In this document: positions 17,385 to 24,978 of the stretch, piece by piece | Layout of the letters: the number at the start of each line of letters is the position of its first letter | Position numbering within the stretch: the first letter of the stretch is position 1 | Assembly: GCF_001458175.1 (NCBI RefSeq) | Contig: NZ_CYPW01000027.1 | Span: 54,256-118,255, forward strand | Reading direction: 5' to 3' | Origin: Shimia marina | Lineage (GTDB): Bacteria; Pseudomonadota; Alphaproteobacteria; Rhodobacterales; Rhodobacteraceae | DNA length: 64,000 nt | Program-made: the position numbers and the translations under genes | The notes under the pieces: model-generated | What the model saw: the letters and a program-made list of their open reading frames with translations, nothing else | Told to the model about the DNA's origin: nothing | The model's database searches: none

Positions 17385-18860
17385 GTGACAAAGACAGCAG
17401 CGATTATCGGCGGCGGGGTGATTGGCGGCGGATGGGCGGCGCGGTTTCTGCTCAATGGCTGGGATGTGCGGGTGTTTGACCCGGACCCGGAAGCGGAGCG
17501 CAAGATTGGCGAGGTGATTGCCAATGCGCGGGTGAGCCTGCCGGGGTTGAGCGACACGGCTTTGCCAGCGGAAGGCGCGCTGAGTTTTCATGAGACCATG
17601 TCTGAGGCTGTGCACGGCGCGGCTTGGATTCAGGAGAGCGTACCGGAGCGGCTGGAGCTGAAGCGGAAGGTTTATCAGACCTTGCAGGAGCATTGCGCCG
17701 AGGATGCCATCATCGGCAGCTCCACCAGTGGGTTTAAGCCAAGCGAATTGCAGGGCTGCGCCTCGCGGCCTGAGCAGATCGTGGTGACCCATCCGTTTAA
17801 TCCTGTCTACCTGATGCCGTTGATTGAGGTGGTGCCCACCGAGAAGAACCCACCGGAGATGGTGGCGCGGGTAAAGGAGATCCTGACCGGGGTGGGCATG
17901 TTCCCGCTGCATGTGCGCAAGGAGATTGATGCCCATATTGCGGATCGTTTTTTGGAGGCCGTGTGGCGTGAGGCGCTGTGGCTGGTGAAAGACGGGATTG
18001 CCACGACCGAGGAGATTGATGAGGCGATCCGTATGGGCTTTGGCATTCGCTGGGCGCAGATGGGGCTGTTTGACACCTATCGCGTGGCGGGTGGTGAGGC
18101 CGGGATGAAGCATTTCATGGCGCAGTTTGGCCCTGCGTTGGAATGGCCCTGGACCAAGCTGATGGATGTGCCCGAGTTCACCGAGGAGCTGGTGGATCTG
18201 ATTGCGGGGCAGTCTGACGCGCAATCCGGCCATATGAGCATTCGTGAGATGGAGCGCATTCGCGACAACAATCTGGTGGCGATGATGCGGGCCTTGAAGG
18301 CGCAGGATTTTGCCTCCGGTGCGGTGTTGAACCAGCATGATGCCAAGCTCTCTGCCGAGGCGGGTATGGTGCGCACAGCCCGCGAGATTGCGGACCCGAG
18401 CCAGCCGATTGTGACCGTGCGCCGGGCGGTGCCGATCGACTGGCTGGATTACAACGGGCATATGACCGAGAGCCGCTATCTGCATGCCTTTGCCGATGCC
18501 ACCGATCGGCTGATGGAGATCATTGGCTGTGATCAGGCCTATATCGCCACGGGTGGGAGCTTTTTCACCGCGGAGACCCATATCCGGCACATAGATGAGA
18601 CACATCTGGGCAGTGTGATCGAGGTACATACCCGCGTGCTGATGGGGGAAGGCAAGAAGATGCATGTCTTCCATGAGATGTATGCGGGCGAAAAACTTTT
18701 GGCGACGGGGGAGCATATCCTGATCCATGTGAGCCTAGAGACCCGTAGGCCAGCGCCGTTTAGCGAAGAAATCGCCGCCAATCTGAAGATGATCTGTGAA
18801 GCGCAGGCGAAGTTGCCCGCTCCGGAGGGGGCTGGGCGCTATGTGGGGCAGCCGCGATGA
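17385..18860 (+). CDS. L-carnitine 3-dehydrogenase fused to a betainyl-CoA thioesterase domain
   Basis: A 491-residue fusion. Residues 1 to about 320 are a 3-hydroxyacyl-CoA-dehydrogenase-like carnitine dehydrogenase: Rossmann start AAIIGGGVIGGGWAARF, then SSTSGFKPSELQ, THPFNPVYLMPLIEVVP and KDGIATTEEIDEAIRMGFGIRW. From about 340 the chain is a hotdog thioesterase (VPIDWLDYNGHMTESRYLHAFADATD) expected to release glycine betaine from betainyl-CoA. Together with the BKACE enzyme this gives carnitine to glycine betaine. The start is GTG at 17385 behind a perfect AGGAGGAG. The SDR gene overlaps its stop (ATGA 18857-18860). In Pseudomonas the two activities are separate proteins. Confidence 0.92.
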   Translation: MTKTAAIIGGGVIGGGWAARFLLNGWDVRVFDPDPEAERKIGEVIANARVSLPGLSDTALPAEGALSFHETMSEAVHGAAWIQESVPERLELKRKVYQTLQEHCAEDAIIGSSTSGFKPSELQGCASRPEQIVVTHPFNPVYLMPLIEVVPTEKNPPEMVARVKEILTGVGMFPLHVRKEIDAHIADRFLEAVWREALWLVKDGIATTEEIDEAIRMGFGIRWAQMGLFDTYRVAGGEAGMKHFMAQFGPALEWPWTKLMDVPEFTEELVDLIAGQSDAQSGHMSIREMERIRDNNLVAMMRALKAQDFASGAVLNQHDAKLSAEAGMVRTAREIADPSQPIVTVRRAVPIDWLDYNGHMTESRYLHAFADATDRLMEIIGCDQAYIATGGSFFTAETHIRHIDETHLGSVIEVHTRVLMGEGKKMHVFHEMYAGEKLLATGEHILIHVSLETRRPAPFSEEIAANLKMICEAQAKLPAPEGAGRYVGQPR

Positions 18861-19618
18861 GTGGGCGGGTTCTGATCACGGCGGGAGCCTCTGGGGTTGG
18901 CTTTGCCATGGCGGAGGCTTTTGCGCGTGATGGCTGGCAGGTGTGGATTGCAGATGTGGATGGTGCGGCCTTGGCTGCCGCGCCAGAGAATTGGCGCAAA
19001 ACTGAGATGAGTGTCACCGACGAAAGCGCTGTTTCTGCGTTGTTTTCTGAGATTGACGCGACTTGGGGCGGTTTGGATGCGCTTTGCGCAAATGCCGGTG
19101 TTGCGGGGCCTACTGCGGCAGTGGAGGATATAAATCTGCAGGACTGGCAGGCCTGTGTGGCGGTCAATCTGGAAGGGGCGTTTCTTGCGGCAAAATATGC
19201 GGCGCCGATGATGAAGGCGGCGGGCCGGGGTGCGATTGTGGTCACCAGCTCTACGGCGGGGCAATATGGCTATCCCTATCGTGCGCCCTATGCGGCGGCC
19301 AAATGGGCGGTAGTTGGATTGACCAAGACGCTGGCGATGGAGCTTGGGCCGCATGGGGTGCGGGCGAATGTGATTTGCCCCGGTGCGGTGGAAGGGGCGC
19401 GCATGGAAGGCGTGCTGGCGCGGGAAGCGGCGGCCAAGGGCATGACGCGCGATCAGGTCTATGAGGGTTATGCCTCTGGCACGGCGCTGGGGGCGTTTGT
19501 GGAGGGCCGGGATGTGGCGGATATGGCCGCGTTTCTGGCCTCTGACAAGGCGCGGATGATCAGCGGGCAGGTGATCGCGGTGGATGGGTTTACCATCAAC
19601 CCGGACCCTCAACTCTAG
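18857..19618 (+). CDS. Short-chain dehydrogenase/reductase (SDR), substrate unknown
   Basis: A 253-residue classical SDR with the cofactor loop TAGASGVGFAMAEAFARDG, NAGVAGP, the catalytic Ser in VTSSTAGQYGYPYRAPYAAAKWAVVGLTK and YxxxK within it, then the NVICPGAVEGARMEG segment. The acidic residue after beta-2 (WIADVDGA) favours NAD over NADP. It is translationally coupled to the carnitine dehydrogenase fusion. Its place in the pathway is not obvious, since dehydrogenation, cleavage and thioesterase steps are already covered; it might act on the D-isomer or on the acetoacetate/3-hydroxybutyrate side product. These are guesses. Confidence 0.88.
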   Translation: MSGRVLITAGASGVGFAMAEAFARDGWQVWIADVDGAALAAAPENWRKTEMSVTDESAVSALFSEIDATWGGLDALCANAGVAGPTAAVEDINLQDWQACVAVNLEGAFLAAKYAAPMMKAAGRGAIVVTSSTAGQYGYPYRAPYAAAKWAVVGLTKTLAMELGPHGVRANVICPGAVEGARMEGVLAREAAAKGMTRDQVYEGYASGTALGAFVEGRDVADMAAFLASDKARMISGQVIAVDGFTINPDPQL

Positions 19619-19638
19619 AGGCGCGCCGGGGTCTTCAA

Positions 19639-19652
19639 TTGATCTAAGTCAA
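19639..19652. promoter_or_regulatory. FNR/CRP-family box
   Basis: TTGATCTAAGTCAA fits the FNR-family consensus TTGA(T/C)-N4-(A/G)TCAA used by FnrL, DNR and NnrR in Rhodobacteraceae. It lies about 55-68 bp before the start codon of the sulfide:quinone-oxidoreductase-like gene, upstream of the 18-bp palindrome. The layout suggests activation by an oxygen or nitric-oxide responsive regulator. Confidence 0.6.
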
Positions 19653-19669
19653 AGTCATCTTTTGAATCT

Positions 19670-19687
19670 CATTCCATTAATGGAATG
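19670..19687. promoter_or_regulatory. 18-bp perfect palindrome, candidate SqrR/BigR (ArsR-family) operator
   Basis: CATTCCATTAATGGAATG is a perfect palindrome 19 bp before the start codon at 19707. The core reads ATTC-N8-GAAT, which is the form I recall for sites of the persulfide-sensing repressor SqrR. A site this close to the start would block transcription initiation or early elongation. No ArsR-family gene is seen in the window, so the regulator would be encoded elsewhere. Confidence 0.65.
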
Positions 19688-19706
19688 TGTTTAGGGAGAC
19701 AAAGAC

Positions 19707-21026
19707 TTGAGAGACATTTTGAAGGAGGCGCACAGTCGGCGCGCGTTTTTGAGCATGGCGGCGGGTGCGGGAGCCGTGGCTGCAACCGGCGGGGCGCGCG
19801 CGGCGCGGGCGCAGGTTCAGACCAAGGCGCATATCGTTATTTTGGGTGCGGGTGCGGCAGGTGCCGCGCTGGCCAACCGCCTGACGGAGCGGCTGGATGG
19901 GGCGCAGATCACGATTGTGGATGGGCGGGCTGAGCATTGGTATCAGCCCGGTTTCAGTCTGATTGCTGCCGGGCTCAAACCTGCCAGCTATTCCGTGAGC
20001 CAAACCACGGATTGGTTGCCCAAGGGTGTCACGCTGAAGGCGGACTGGGCGGCGGAAATCGACCCGGAAGCGCGCAAGCTGCGCCTACAGGCTGGTGAGA
20101 CGCTGACCTATGACTATTTGATCGTGGCCACCGGGCTCACGCTGGATCATGCGGCGATTGAAGGTTTTTCGTTGGACCTTGTGGGCAAAGACGGGATTGG
20201 CGCGCTTTACGCTGGACCAGAGTACGCGGCACGTACATGGCAGGCGGCCTCTGCTTTTGTGGAGCAGGGCGGCGTCGGGATTTTCACGCGGCCAGCCACC
20301 GAAATGAAATGCGCCGGTGCGCCGCTCAAACATACGTTTCTGATTGACGACATTGCGCGGGATGCCGGCACACGAGGCAAAATGGACCTCACTTATGCCG
20401 CCAACAACAACAGCCTGTTTGGGGTGCCGATTGTGGCCGAGAAGGTGCGCATGCTGTTTGGGGACAGGGGCATTGATGCGCAATACGCGCATGTGCTGCG
20501 CGCCATTGAACCCGGCGCGAAGCGTGCGATTTTTGACACGCCAGAGGGGCGCGTTGAGCGAGACTATGATTATCTGCATGTGATCCCGCCGCAACGTGCG
20601 CCAGATGTGGTGCGTCAATCTGGTCTCAGCTGGGCGGATAAATGGGTCGATCAGGGCTGGGTTGAAGTGGATAAACACAATCTGCGCCATCGTCGTTATC
20701 CCGAAATCTTTGCGCTGGGCGATGTGGCGGGCGTGCCCAAGGGCAAGACGGCGGCCTCCGTCAAATGGCAGGTCCCTGTTGTGGAGGATCATCTGGTGGC
20801 GCAGATTGCCGGAGATACTGCAGAGACCAGCTATCACGGCTATACCTCCTGTCCGCTGATCACGCGGGTTGGGCGCGCGATGCTGATCGAGTTTGACTAT
20901 AACGACAATCTGGTTCCGAGCTTCCCCGGAGTGATTGCTCCGCTCGAAGAACTTTGGATCAGTTGGTTGATGAAAGAGGTGGCTCTGAAGGCGACCTACA
21001 ATGCAATGCTGCGCGGCAAGGCCTGA
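19707..21026 (+). CDS. Tat-exported FAD-dependent oxidoreductase of the sulfide:quinone oxidoreductase family
   Basis: A 439-residue flavoprotein. The N-terminus has a twin-arginine signal (SRRAFLSMAAGAGAVAATG), then a Rossmann FAD site HIVILGAGAAGAALANRL and YDYLIVATG. Cysteines expected of the SQR family appear in TEMKCAGAPLKHTFL (about residue 199) and YTSCPLITRVGRAML (about residue 391); the latter motif is typical of SQR. FALGDVAGVPKGKTAASVKWQ is the second FAD motif. It likely oxidises sulfide to polysulfide and feeds the quinone pool, on the periplasmic side. The start is TTG at 19707 behind AGGGAG. Operator-like sites lie just upstream. Confidence 0.85.
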   Translation: MRDILKEAHSRRAFLSMAAGAGAVAATGGARAARAQVQTKAHIVILGAGAAGAALANRLTERLDGAQITIVDGRAEHWYQPGFSLIAAGLKPASYSVSQTTDWLPKGVTLKADWAAEIDPEARKLRLQAGETLTYDYLIVATGLTLDHAAIEGFSLDLVGKDGIGALYAGPEYAARTWQAASAFVEQGGVGIFTRPATEMKCAGAPLKHTFLIDDIARDAGTRGKMDLTYAANNNSLFGVPIVAEKVRMLFGDRGIDAQYAHVLRAIEPGAKRAIFDTPEGRVERDYDYLHVIPPQRAPDVVRQSGLSWADKWVDQGWVEVDKHNLRHRRYPEIFALGDVAGVPKGKTAASVKWQVPVVEDHLVAQIAGDTAETSYHGYTSCPLITRVGRAMLIEFDYNDNLVPSFPGVIAPLEELWISWLMKEVALKATYNAMLRGKA

Positions 21027-21036
21027 GGAGGGTGCG

Positions 21037-21390
21037 ATGAAAGATCTGACGTTTGAAACTCTTTGGGCGGTGTTTGAGGAAGTCTTTGGTAAAGGACTAT
21101 TCTGGGCCATGGTGCTGGCTGCTGTGGTGGTGACGCTGGCCTATCTTTTTGTGCTGATCCGGGATCGTGCGGTGAGTTGGCGCAAGTTCCTTTGGGCGCA
21201 GATGTCCATGCCGTTTGGGGCGCTGGGCGCGGTGCTGTTTGTGCAATGGGCCACAAAATCAAGCTTTGCCGATTTGGGCGGGCCCATTGATGTGATTGTC
21301 ATGTTGATGGTGGCCGCCGTGGGCGCCATCGGTCTGGCCATTCTGGTCTATACGCTGGAGGCACTTCTGGTGCGGCGCGCCAGCGAATAA
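21037..21390 (+). CDS. Small three-helix membrane protein (DUF5368-like)
   Basis: A 117-residue membrane protein with about three transmembrane segments (roughly residues 18-40, 58-77, 84-108). It begins MKDLTFETLWAVFEEVFGKG and ends in a basic RRASE tail. The ATG at 21037 has GAGGAGG 7-8 nt upstream and starts 10 bp after the flavoprotein gene, so the two are surely co-transcribed. I recall a DUF5368 label for such proteins, with less than full certainty. A role as membrane anchor or quinone-side partner of the exported flavoprotein is an inference. Confidence 0.7.
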   Translation: MKDLTFETLWAVFEEVFGKGLFWAMVLAAVVVTLAYLFVLIRDRAVSWRKFLWAQMSMPFGALGAVLFVQWATKSSFADLGGPIDVIVMLMVAAVGAIGLAILVYTLEALLVRRASE

Positions 21391-21403
21391 AAGAGGCGCG
21401 GTT

Positions 21404-22261
21404 TCAGCCATCTGTTTTGAGGGCTGAGACGTGATCAGCAAACTGGCGCGCCGGGATATCGGCCTGGCGTACCAGATCATCAAAATGCTCGGTGAAGCTT
21501 GTGACCCGTTCGGTGTCGCGAAAGGCCAGATAGTTCCGCCCCAGATAGAGCACCGCCAAGAGCGGGCCAAAGACCGTGATCGGGCTTGAGAACAGCCGGT
21601 GCGCATCAAACAGATAGAGCCGCATGCGGGGGTAGAGCTGAGCGCTGAGCGTGGCGAAATGTGCAAGCTGACGCGTACGGATCTCTTCGGGCAGGCCCGT
21701 ATAGTAGCCTTCGCCGCGTGCAAAGGCCGCAAGCTCATGGCGCGGCAAGGCAATTTCGTAATCTGAAGGCGAGGATCGCATCCAATCAAGACGGTCACGG
21801 GAGGCATTGATGGCCTGTTCCGTCGTGCGCCCCAGATGGGCGGAGTATTCCCAGACCAGCATCTCATCAATTTTGAGCATATCGGGCAGGCCCGCTGGCA
21901 CATGGCGGATTTTGTAGCCCGCCGCCTCTTTGTGCCAGGCAAAGATCTGTTCATCCACCAGCGCGCGGGGCGCTTTGGTCACCGTGAGCGCGTTGGCCAG
22001 TATATCAGCAGTGTTTTCCGGCCGATCGGTGAGCGACAGAAGCCAGTCGGCAGACACGCCCAGCGCCGCAGCACATTCACCCACGACCTGTGCATTGGGC
22101 AGCCGCGCGCCGCTGTCTTTCAAAAGCTGGCTGATGGTGGAGCGATCCACGCCAATATGACGAGCCAGCGCGGCCTGTGTCATGGCGCGGTCCTGCATGG
22201 CCGTGGCAAGGCGCTGGCGGAACCGATCCGCGCGCAAGCGTTTGTCGATAATTTCTATCAT
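21404..22261 (-). CDS. XRE-family HTH transcriptional regulator with large C-terminal domain
   Basis: A 285-residue protein. The HTH lies at about residues 20-75 (MTQAALARHIGVDRSTISQLLKD; ALGVSADWLLSLTD). Residues from about 100 form a domain of unknown type with aromatic-rich segments (YKIRHVPAGLPDMLKIDEMLVWEYSAH is an example, broken here for description). No cofactor motif is visible. It is convergent with the small membrane protein gene and divergent from DUF2061. Ligand and targets cannot be read from sequence. Confidence 0.8.
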   Translation of the reverse strand: MIEIIDKRLRADRFRQRLATAMQDRAMTQAALARHIGVDRSTISQLLKDSGARLPNAQVVGECAAALGVSADWLLSLTDRPENTADILANALTVTKAPRALVDEQIFAWHKEAAGYKIRHVPAGLPDMLKIDEMLVWEYSAHLGRTTEQAINASRDRLDWMRSSPSDYEIALPRHELAAFARGEGYYTGLPEEIRTRQLAHFATLSAQLYPRMRLYLFDAHRLFSSPITVFGPLLAVLYLGRNYLAFRDTERVTSFTEHFDDLVRQADIPARQFADHVSALKTDG

Positions 22262-22373
22262 ATGATGATAAATATCCCCAATGCAGATTTTTGTTAATTA
22301 CATCCAGAATGCCGCAACATGCTTTGGGGTGCTACTGCTTTTGTGAAAAACCAAAGACATATGGGCTGAATTT

Positions 22374-22577
22374 ATGGAAACACGCCGCCGCTCGCTTGTG
22401 AAAGCTGTGATCTGGAATGTGATTGGCATTGTGTCCATGACCTTGGTGGGGGTGCTGGCCACGGGCTCGGCCAGCCTTGGGGGGAAGATGGCGCTGATCA
22501 ACACGGTGATCGGTTTTGGCTGTTACCTGATTTATGAGCGGGTCTGGTCCAATATCCATTGGGGGCGGCGCGGGTGA
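22374..22577 (+). CDS. DUF2061 family small membrane protein
   Basis: A 67-residue protein with two hydrophobic segments separated by a short turn (KAVIWNVIGIVSMTLVG; ALINTVIGFGCYLIYERVW). The opening ETRRRSLVKAVIW and the closing YERVW.. IHWG are typical of DUF2061, whose function is unknown; some members adjoin sulfur assimilation genes. The ATG at 22374 follows a gap of 112 bp from the divergent regulator. Its last 9 codons end before the transporter gene, with a 91-bp gap. Confidence 0.85.
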   Translation: METRRRSLVKAVIWNVIGIVSMTLVGVLATGSASLGGKMALINTVIGFGCYLIYERVWSNIHWGRRG

Positions 22578-22668
22578 TTGCCCGTCTAAGATCGCCGTAC
22601 TGAGGGACGAACCGGCCGGAGGGCGAACGGGACGTGACAATGTCAGGGGGGCAGGGCATGAAGGCGGC

Positions 22669-23571
22669 ATGGAATTGTGGATCATTGCCTCTCTCGCCGC
22701 TGCGGGTTTTCAGACCGTACGCTTCATGTTGCAGAAACATCTGGCGCAGGTGTCGCTTTCGGCCGCTGGCGCCACGTTTGCGCGGTTTGTCTATTCTGCG
22801 CCGCTGGCCTTTGGGCTTTTACTTGCGCTGGTGCTGAGCGGGCGGGTGAGCCTGCCGCCTTTGCCGCTGGCGTTCTGGGGATATGGTATTGTGGGCGGCG
22901 CAGCGCAGATTACGGCGACGGTCTGTACTGTCATGCTGTTTGGGCGCCGCAACTTTGCCGTGGGTATGGCGTTTATCAAGACCGAAGTGCTTTTGACGGT
23001 GCTGGTTGGGTTGCTGGTGCTTGGGGAAAGCGTGAGCCTGACCGGGTTGTTGGCGATTGTGCTGGGGGTCTGTGGTGTGTTGATCCTGTCTGGGCCGATT
23101 GAAAGTGGGCAGCAGGGCTGGCGGCGGATTTTGACGCCTTCCGCTGCGCTGGGTCTCAGTGCTGGCGCGCTTTTTGGGGTCTCGGCAGTGTGTTATCGCG
23201 GGGCGTCATTGCAGGTGGCGGTGGATGCGCCCATGGCGCGCGCGCTGATCACCCTTGCGGCGGTGACCATGATGCAGATGCTGGGCATGTGGCTCTGGCT
23301 GAGGATGCGTGAGCCGGGAGAAGCGCGCCGTGTGCTGGGGGCCTGGCGCAGCGCGAGTTTCGTTGGCGTGACCAGCATGGCGGGCAGCTTCTGTTGGTTC
23401 ACCGCCTTTACGCTGCAAAACGCGGCATATGTGAAAACCGTTGGGCAGATCGAGTTGGTCTTTGGCATTTTGGGCACGGTGTTGATCTTCCGTGAAACCA
23501 TCAGCCGCCGGGAATATCTGGGGATGGGGCTGCTGGCCGCGTCGATTTTGGCACTGATCCTATTGGGCTGA
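22669..23571 (+). CDS. EamA/DMT-family transporter
   Basis: A 300-residue inner-membrane protein with about ten hydrophobic helices in two five-helix EamA halves. VGMAFIKTEVLLTVLVGLLVLGESV closes the first half and VKTVGQIELVFGILGTVLIFRETIS the second, both typical of the drug/metabolite transporter superfamily. The ATG at 22669 (MELWIIASLAAAGFQ) has AAGGCGG just upstream and begins at the first helix; the longer upstream frame adds a hydrophilic, Gly-rich stretch overlapping DUF2061 and is unlikely. Substrate unknown. Confidence 0.85.
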   Translation: MELWIIASLAAAGFQTVRFMLQKHLAQVSLSAAGATFARFVYSAPLAFGLLLALVLSGRVSLPPLPLAFWGYGIVGGAAQITATVCTVMLFGRRNFAVGMAFIKTEVLLTVLVGLLVLGESVSLTGLLAIVLGVCGVLILSGPIESGQQGWRRILTPSAALGLSAGALFGVSAVCYRGASLQVAVDAPMARALITLAAVTMMQMLGMWLWLRMREPGEARRVLGAWRSASFVGVTSMAGSFCWFTAFTLQNAAYVKTVGQIELVFGILGTVLIFRETISRREYLGMGLLAASILALILLG

Positions 23572-23588
23572 ACCGGACCTGCCGCGGT

Positions 23589-24296
23589 TCAGTGATCCTG
23601 TGTGCGGCCGTGTAGGCGCATGAAGAGGCTCTCTTCGTCATCGTTCCGGAAGAAGGGCACAGCCTCTGGCGGGGTGCGATCGGTGATGCGGGCTTCGATT
23701 TCGGCCAGAACCACCTCGGTGATGAAGGGCAGATCAAAGCCGCGCACGTCTTTGATGGGGATCCACTGAAGGTGGGAGAGTTCTTCGCAGGCGGCGGAAA
23801 AATCATCCAGATCGCTGACAATCTCCTCTGCATCCAGCAGGAAGAAACGCGCATCAAAGCGGCGCGGACGGCCCGGAGGCGTGATGGCGCGGAAGACAAA
23901 TTGCAGCGCCTGCGCATCCGGCACATGGCCGGTGGCGGCGTAGCTTTCCCAATCTGCTGGGGGGGTAACCGCCCAGGTGCCGGGGCGGCCCAGAATGAGC
24001 CCGGTTTCTTCCCAGAGTTCCCGGATTGCCGCAGCGGCCAGCGCGGGGAGGATGCTGGCATTGGTATCTGCGCGCAAATCCTCAAGCAGGCGTGTGCCGC
24101 AAAAGTCCGAAATGGGGGCAGCCAGAGGGATGTGGGCATCCCCGGGATCCACGGCACCGCCGGGGAACACCACTTTGTTGGGCATGAACGCCGCTTTGGC
24201 ACCGCGCTGTCCCATCAGGATGGCTGGGTTGGTGTCGCGGTCACGCACCACAATCACCGTTGCGGCATTGCGAATGGCGGTTTTGTCGATGCTCAT
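23589..24296 (-). CDS. NUDIX hydrolase (NUDT19/DUF4743-like long form)
   Basis: A 235-residue NUDIX protein. The Nudix box is split: VVFPGGAVDPGD supplies the leading Gly, and after an insert of about 35 residues AAIRELWEETGLILG supplies REx2EE. Such spacing occurs in NUDT7/NUDT19-type CoA or nucleotide-sugar pyrophosphatases, so a CoA-derivative substrate is possible but unproven. The ATG at 24296 (MSIDKTAIRNAATVIVVRD) has GGGGAG upstream. It lies 40 bp downstream of the DUF983 gene on the same strand. Confidence 0.87.
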   Translation of the reverse strand: MSIDKTAIRNAATVIVVRDRDTNPAILMGQRGAKAAFMPNKVVFPGGAVDPGDAHIPLAAPISDFCGTRLLEDLRADTNASILPALAAAAIRELWEETGLILGRPGTWAVTPPADWESYAATGHVPDAQALQFVFRAITPPGRPRRFDARFFLLDAEEIVSDLDDFSAACEELSHLQWIPIKDVRGFDLPFITEVVLAEIEARITDRTPPEAVPFFRNDDEESLFMRLHGRTQDH

Positions 24297-24336
24297 TGTG
24301 ATGTGCTCCCCTCGCGTCGCGGGGTGGCGCCGGGTC

Positions 24337-24717
24337 TTATTCGAACCCGTGCATCCGGCGCGCCCATTGGAACGCAACCACACACCCCTTCATTCTGGGG
24401 AGAAGGTAGAGGGAGAGGCCGACACAGCCAACCGCAAAAACGGTAAAAAGGATCCAAGGATCTGGGCGCCAGTGCACGAAGGCCACATGAAGCAGCGGTG
24501 CCAGAAGGTGGCCCACGATCAGAATGGTCAGATAGGCCGGGCCATCATCGGCGCGGTGGTGGTGAAATTCTTCTTTGCAGACCGGGCAGTGGTCACGCAC
24601 TTTCAGATAGCCTTTGAGCATCGGGCCTTCGCCGCAATTCGGGCACTTGCACCGAAAGCCGCGCAAAAGCGCCTGTTTCATGGGTCTTTCTTCGATGGTC
24701 ACTGTGGAATCGGTCAT
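24337..24717 (-). CDS. DUF983 family zinc-ribbon membrane protein
   Basis: A 126-residue protein. A treble-clef or ribbon with CKCPNCGEG (about residues 22-30) and CPVC (about 43-46) precedes two transmembrane helices (YLTILIVGHLLAPLLHVAFV; ILFTVFAVGCVGLSLYLLP). This is the standard DUF983 layout; function unknown, sometimes linked to cytochrome oxidase regions. The ATG at 24717 (MTDSTVTIEERP) is chosen since the longer frame upstream has no family features. Confidence 0.85.
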   Translation of the reverse strand: MTDSTVTIEERPMKQALLRGFRCKCPNCGEGPMLKGYLKVRDHCPVCKEEFHHHRADDGPAYLTILIVGHLLAPLLHVAFVHWRPDPWILFTVFAVGCVGLSLYLLPRMKGCVVAFQWARRMHGFE

Positions 24718-24930
24718 CTCGGGTCCTCGCTGTTCGCTGCGCCAAGATGTGCCCGTTCGCGCAAACATGAAAGAGGTCAAAAGGACTTGCGTCGCGATGT
24801 CGCAAATCCGGCTGGGCAGCGTCGGCACGGTAGCATTTCTTTTTGTCTCTTTTCAGTCGGTTAGAAAAAAAGATGCAGAAAATGCGACGGAACTGCGGAG
24901 CGCGGGCGTTTTAGGATCACTGAACAGGCG

Positions 24931-24978
24931 ATGAGCCGGCGCCGGAAACGGCCCTTAACCAGGAGAGTATTGAGATGA
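24931..24978 (+). CDS. Possible 15-codon Arg-rich leader peptide before the EF-hand gene
   Basis: ATG at 24931 opens MSRRRKRPLTRRVLR and the stop TGA overlaps the EF-hand start as ATGA (24975-24978). Seven of 15 residues are Arg. There is no strong ribosome site (AACAGG only 2 nt upstream). It could be a leader peptide that couples or attenuates translation, or chance. Listed with low confidence. Confidence 0.25.
   Translation: MSRRRKRPLTRRVLR

Noticed and set aside
17052-18728. Minus-strand frame of 558 codons opposite the carnitine dehydrogenase fusion
   Set aside because: Same antisense artefact; composition unlike a real protein and the opposite strand is a well-supported gene.
24717-24828. 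Longer N-terminus for the DUF983 protein
   Set aside because: The added residues show no family similarity and would remove the promoter gap; the ATG at 24717 fits the family.
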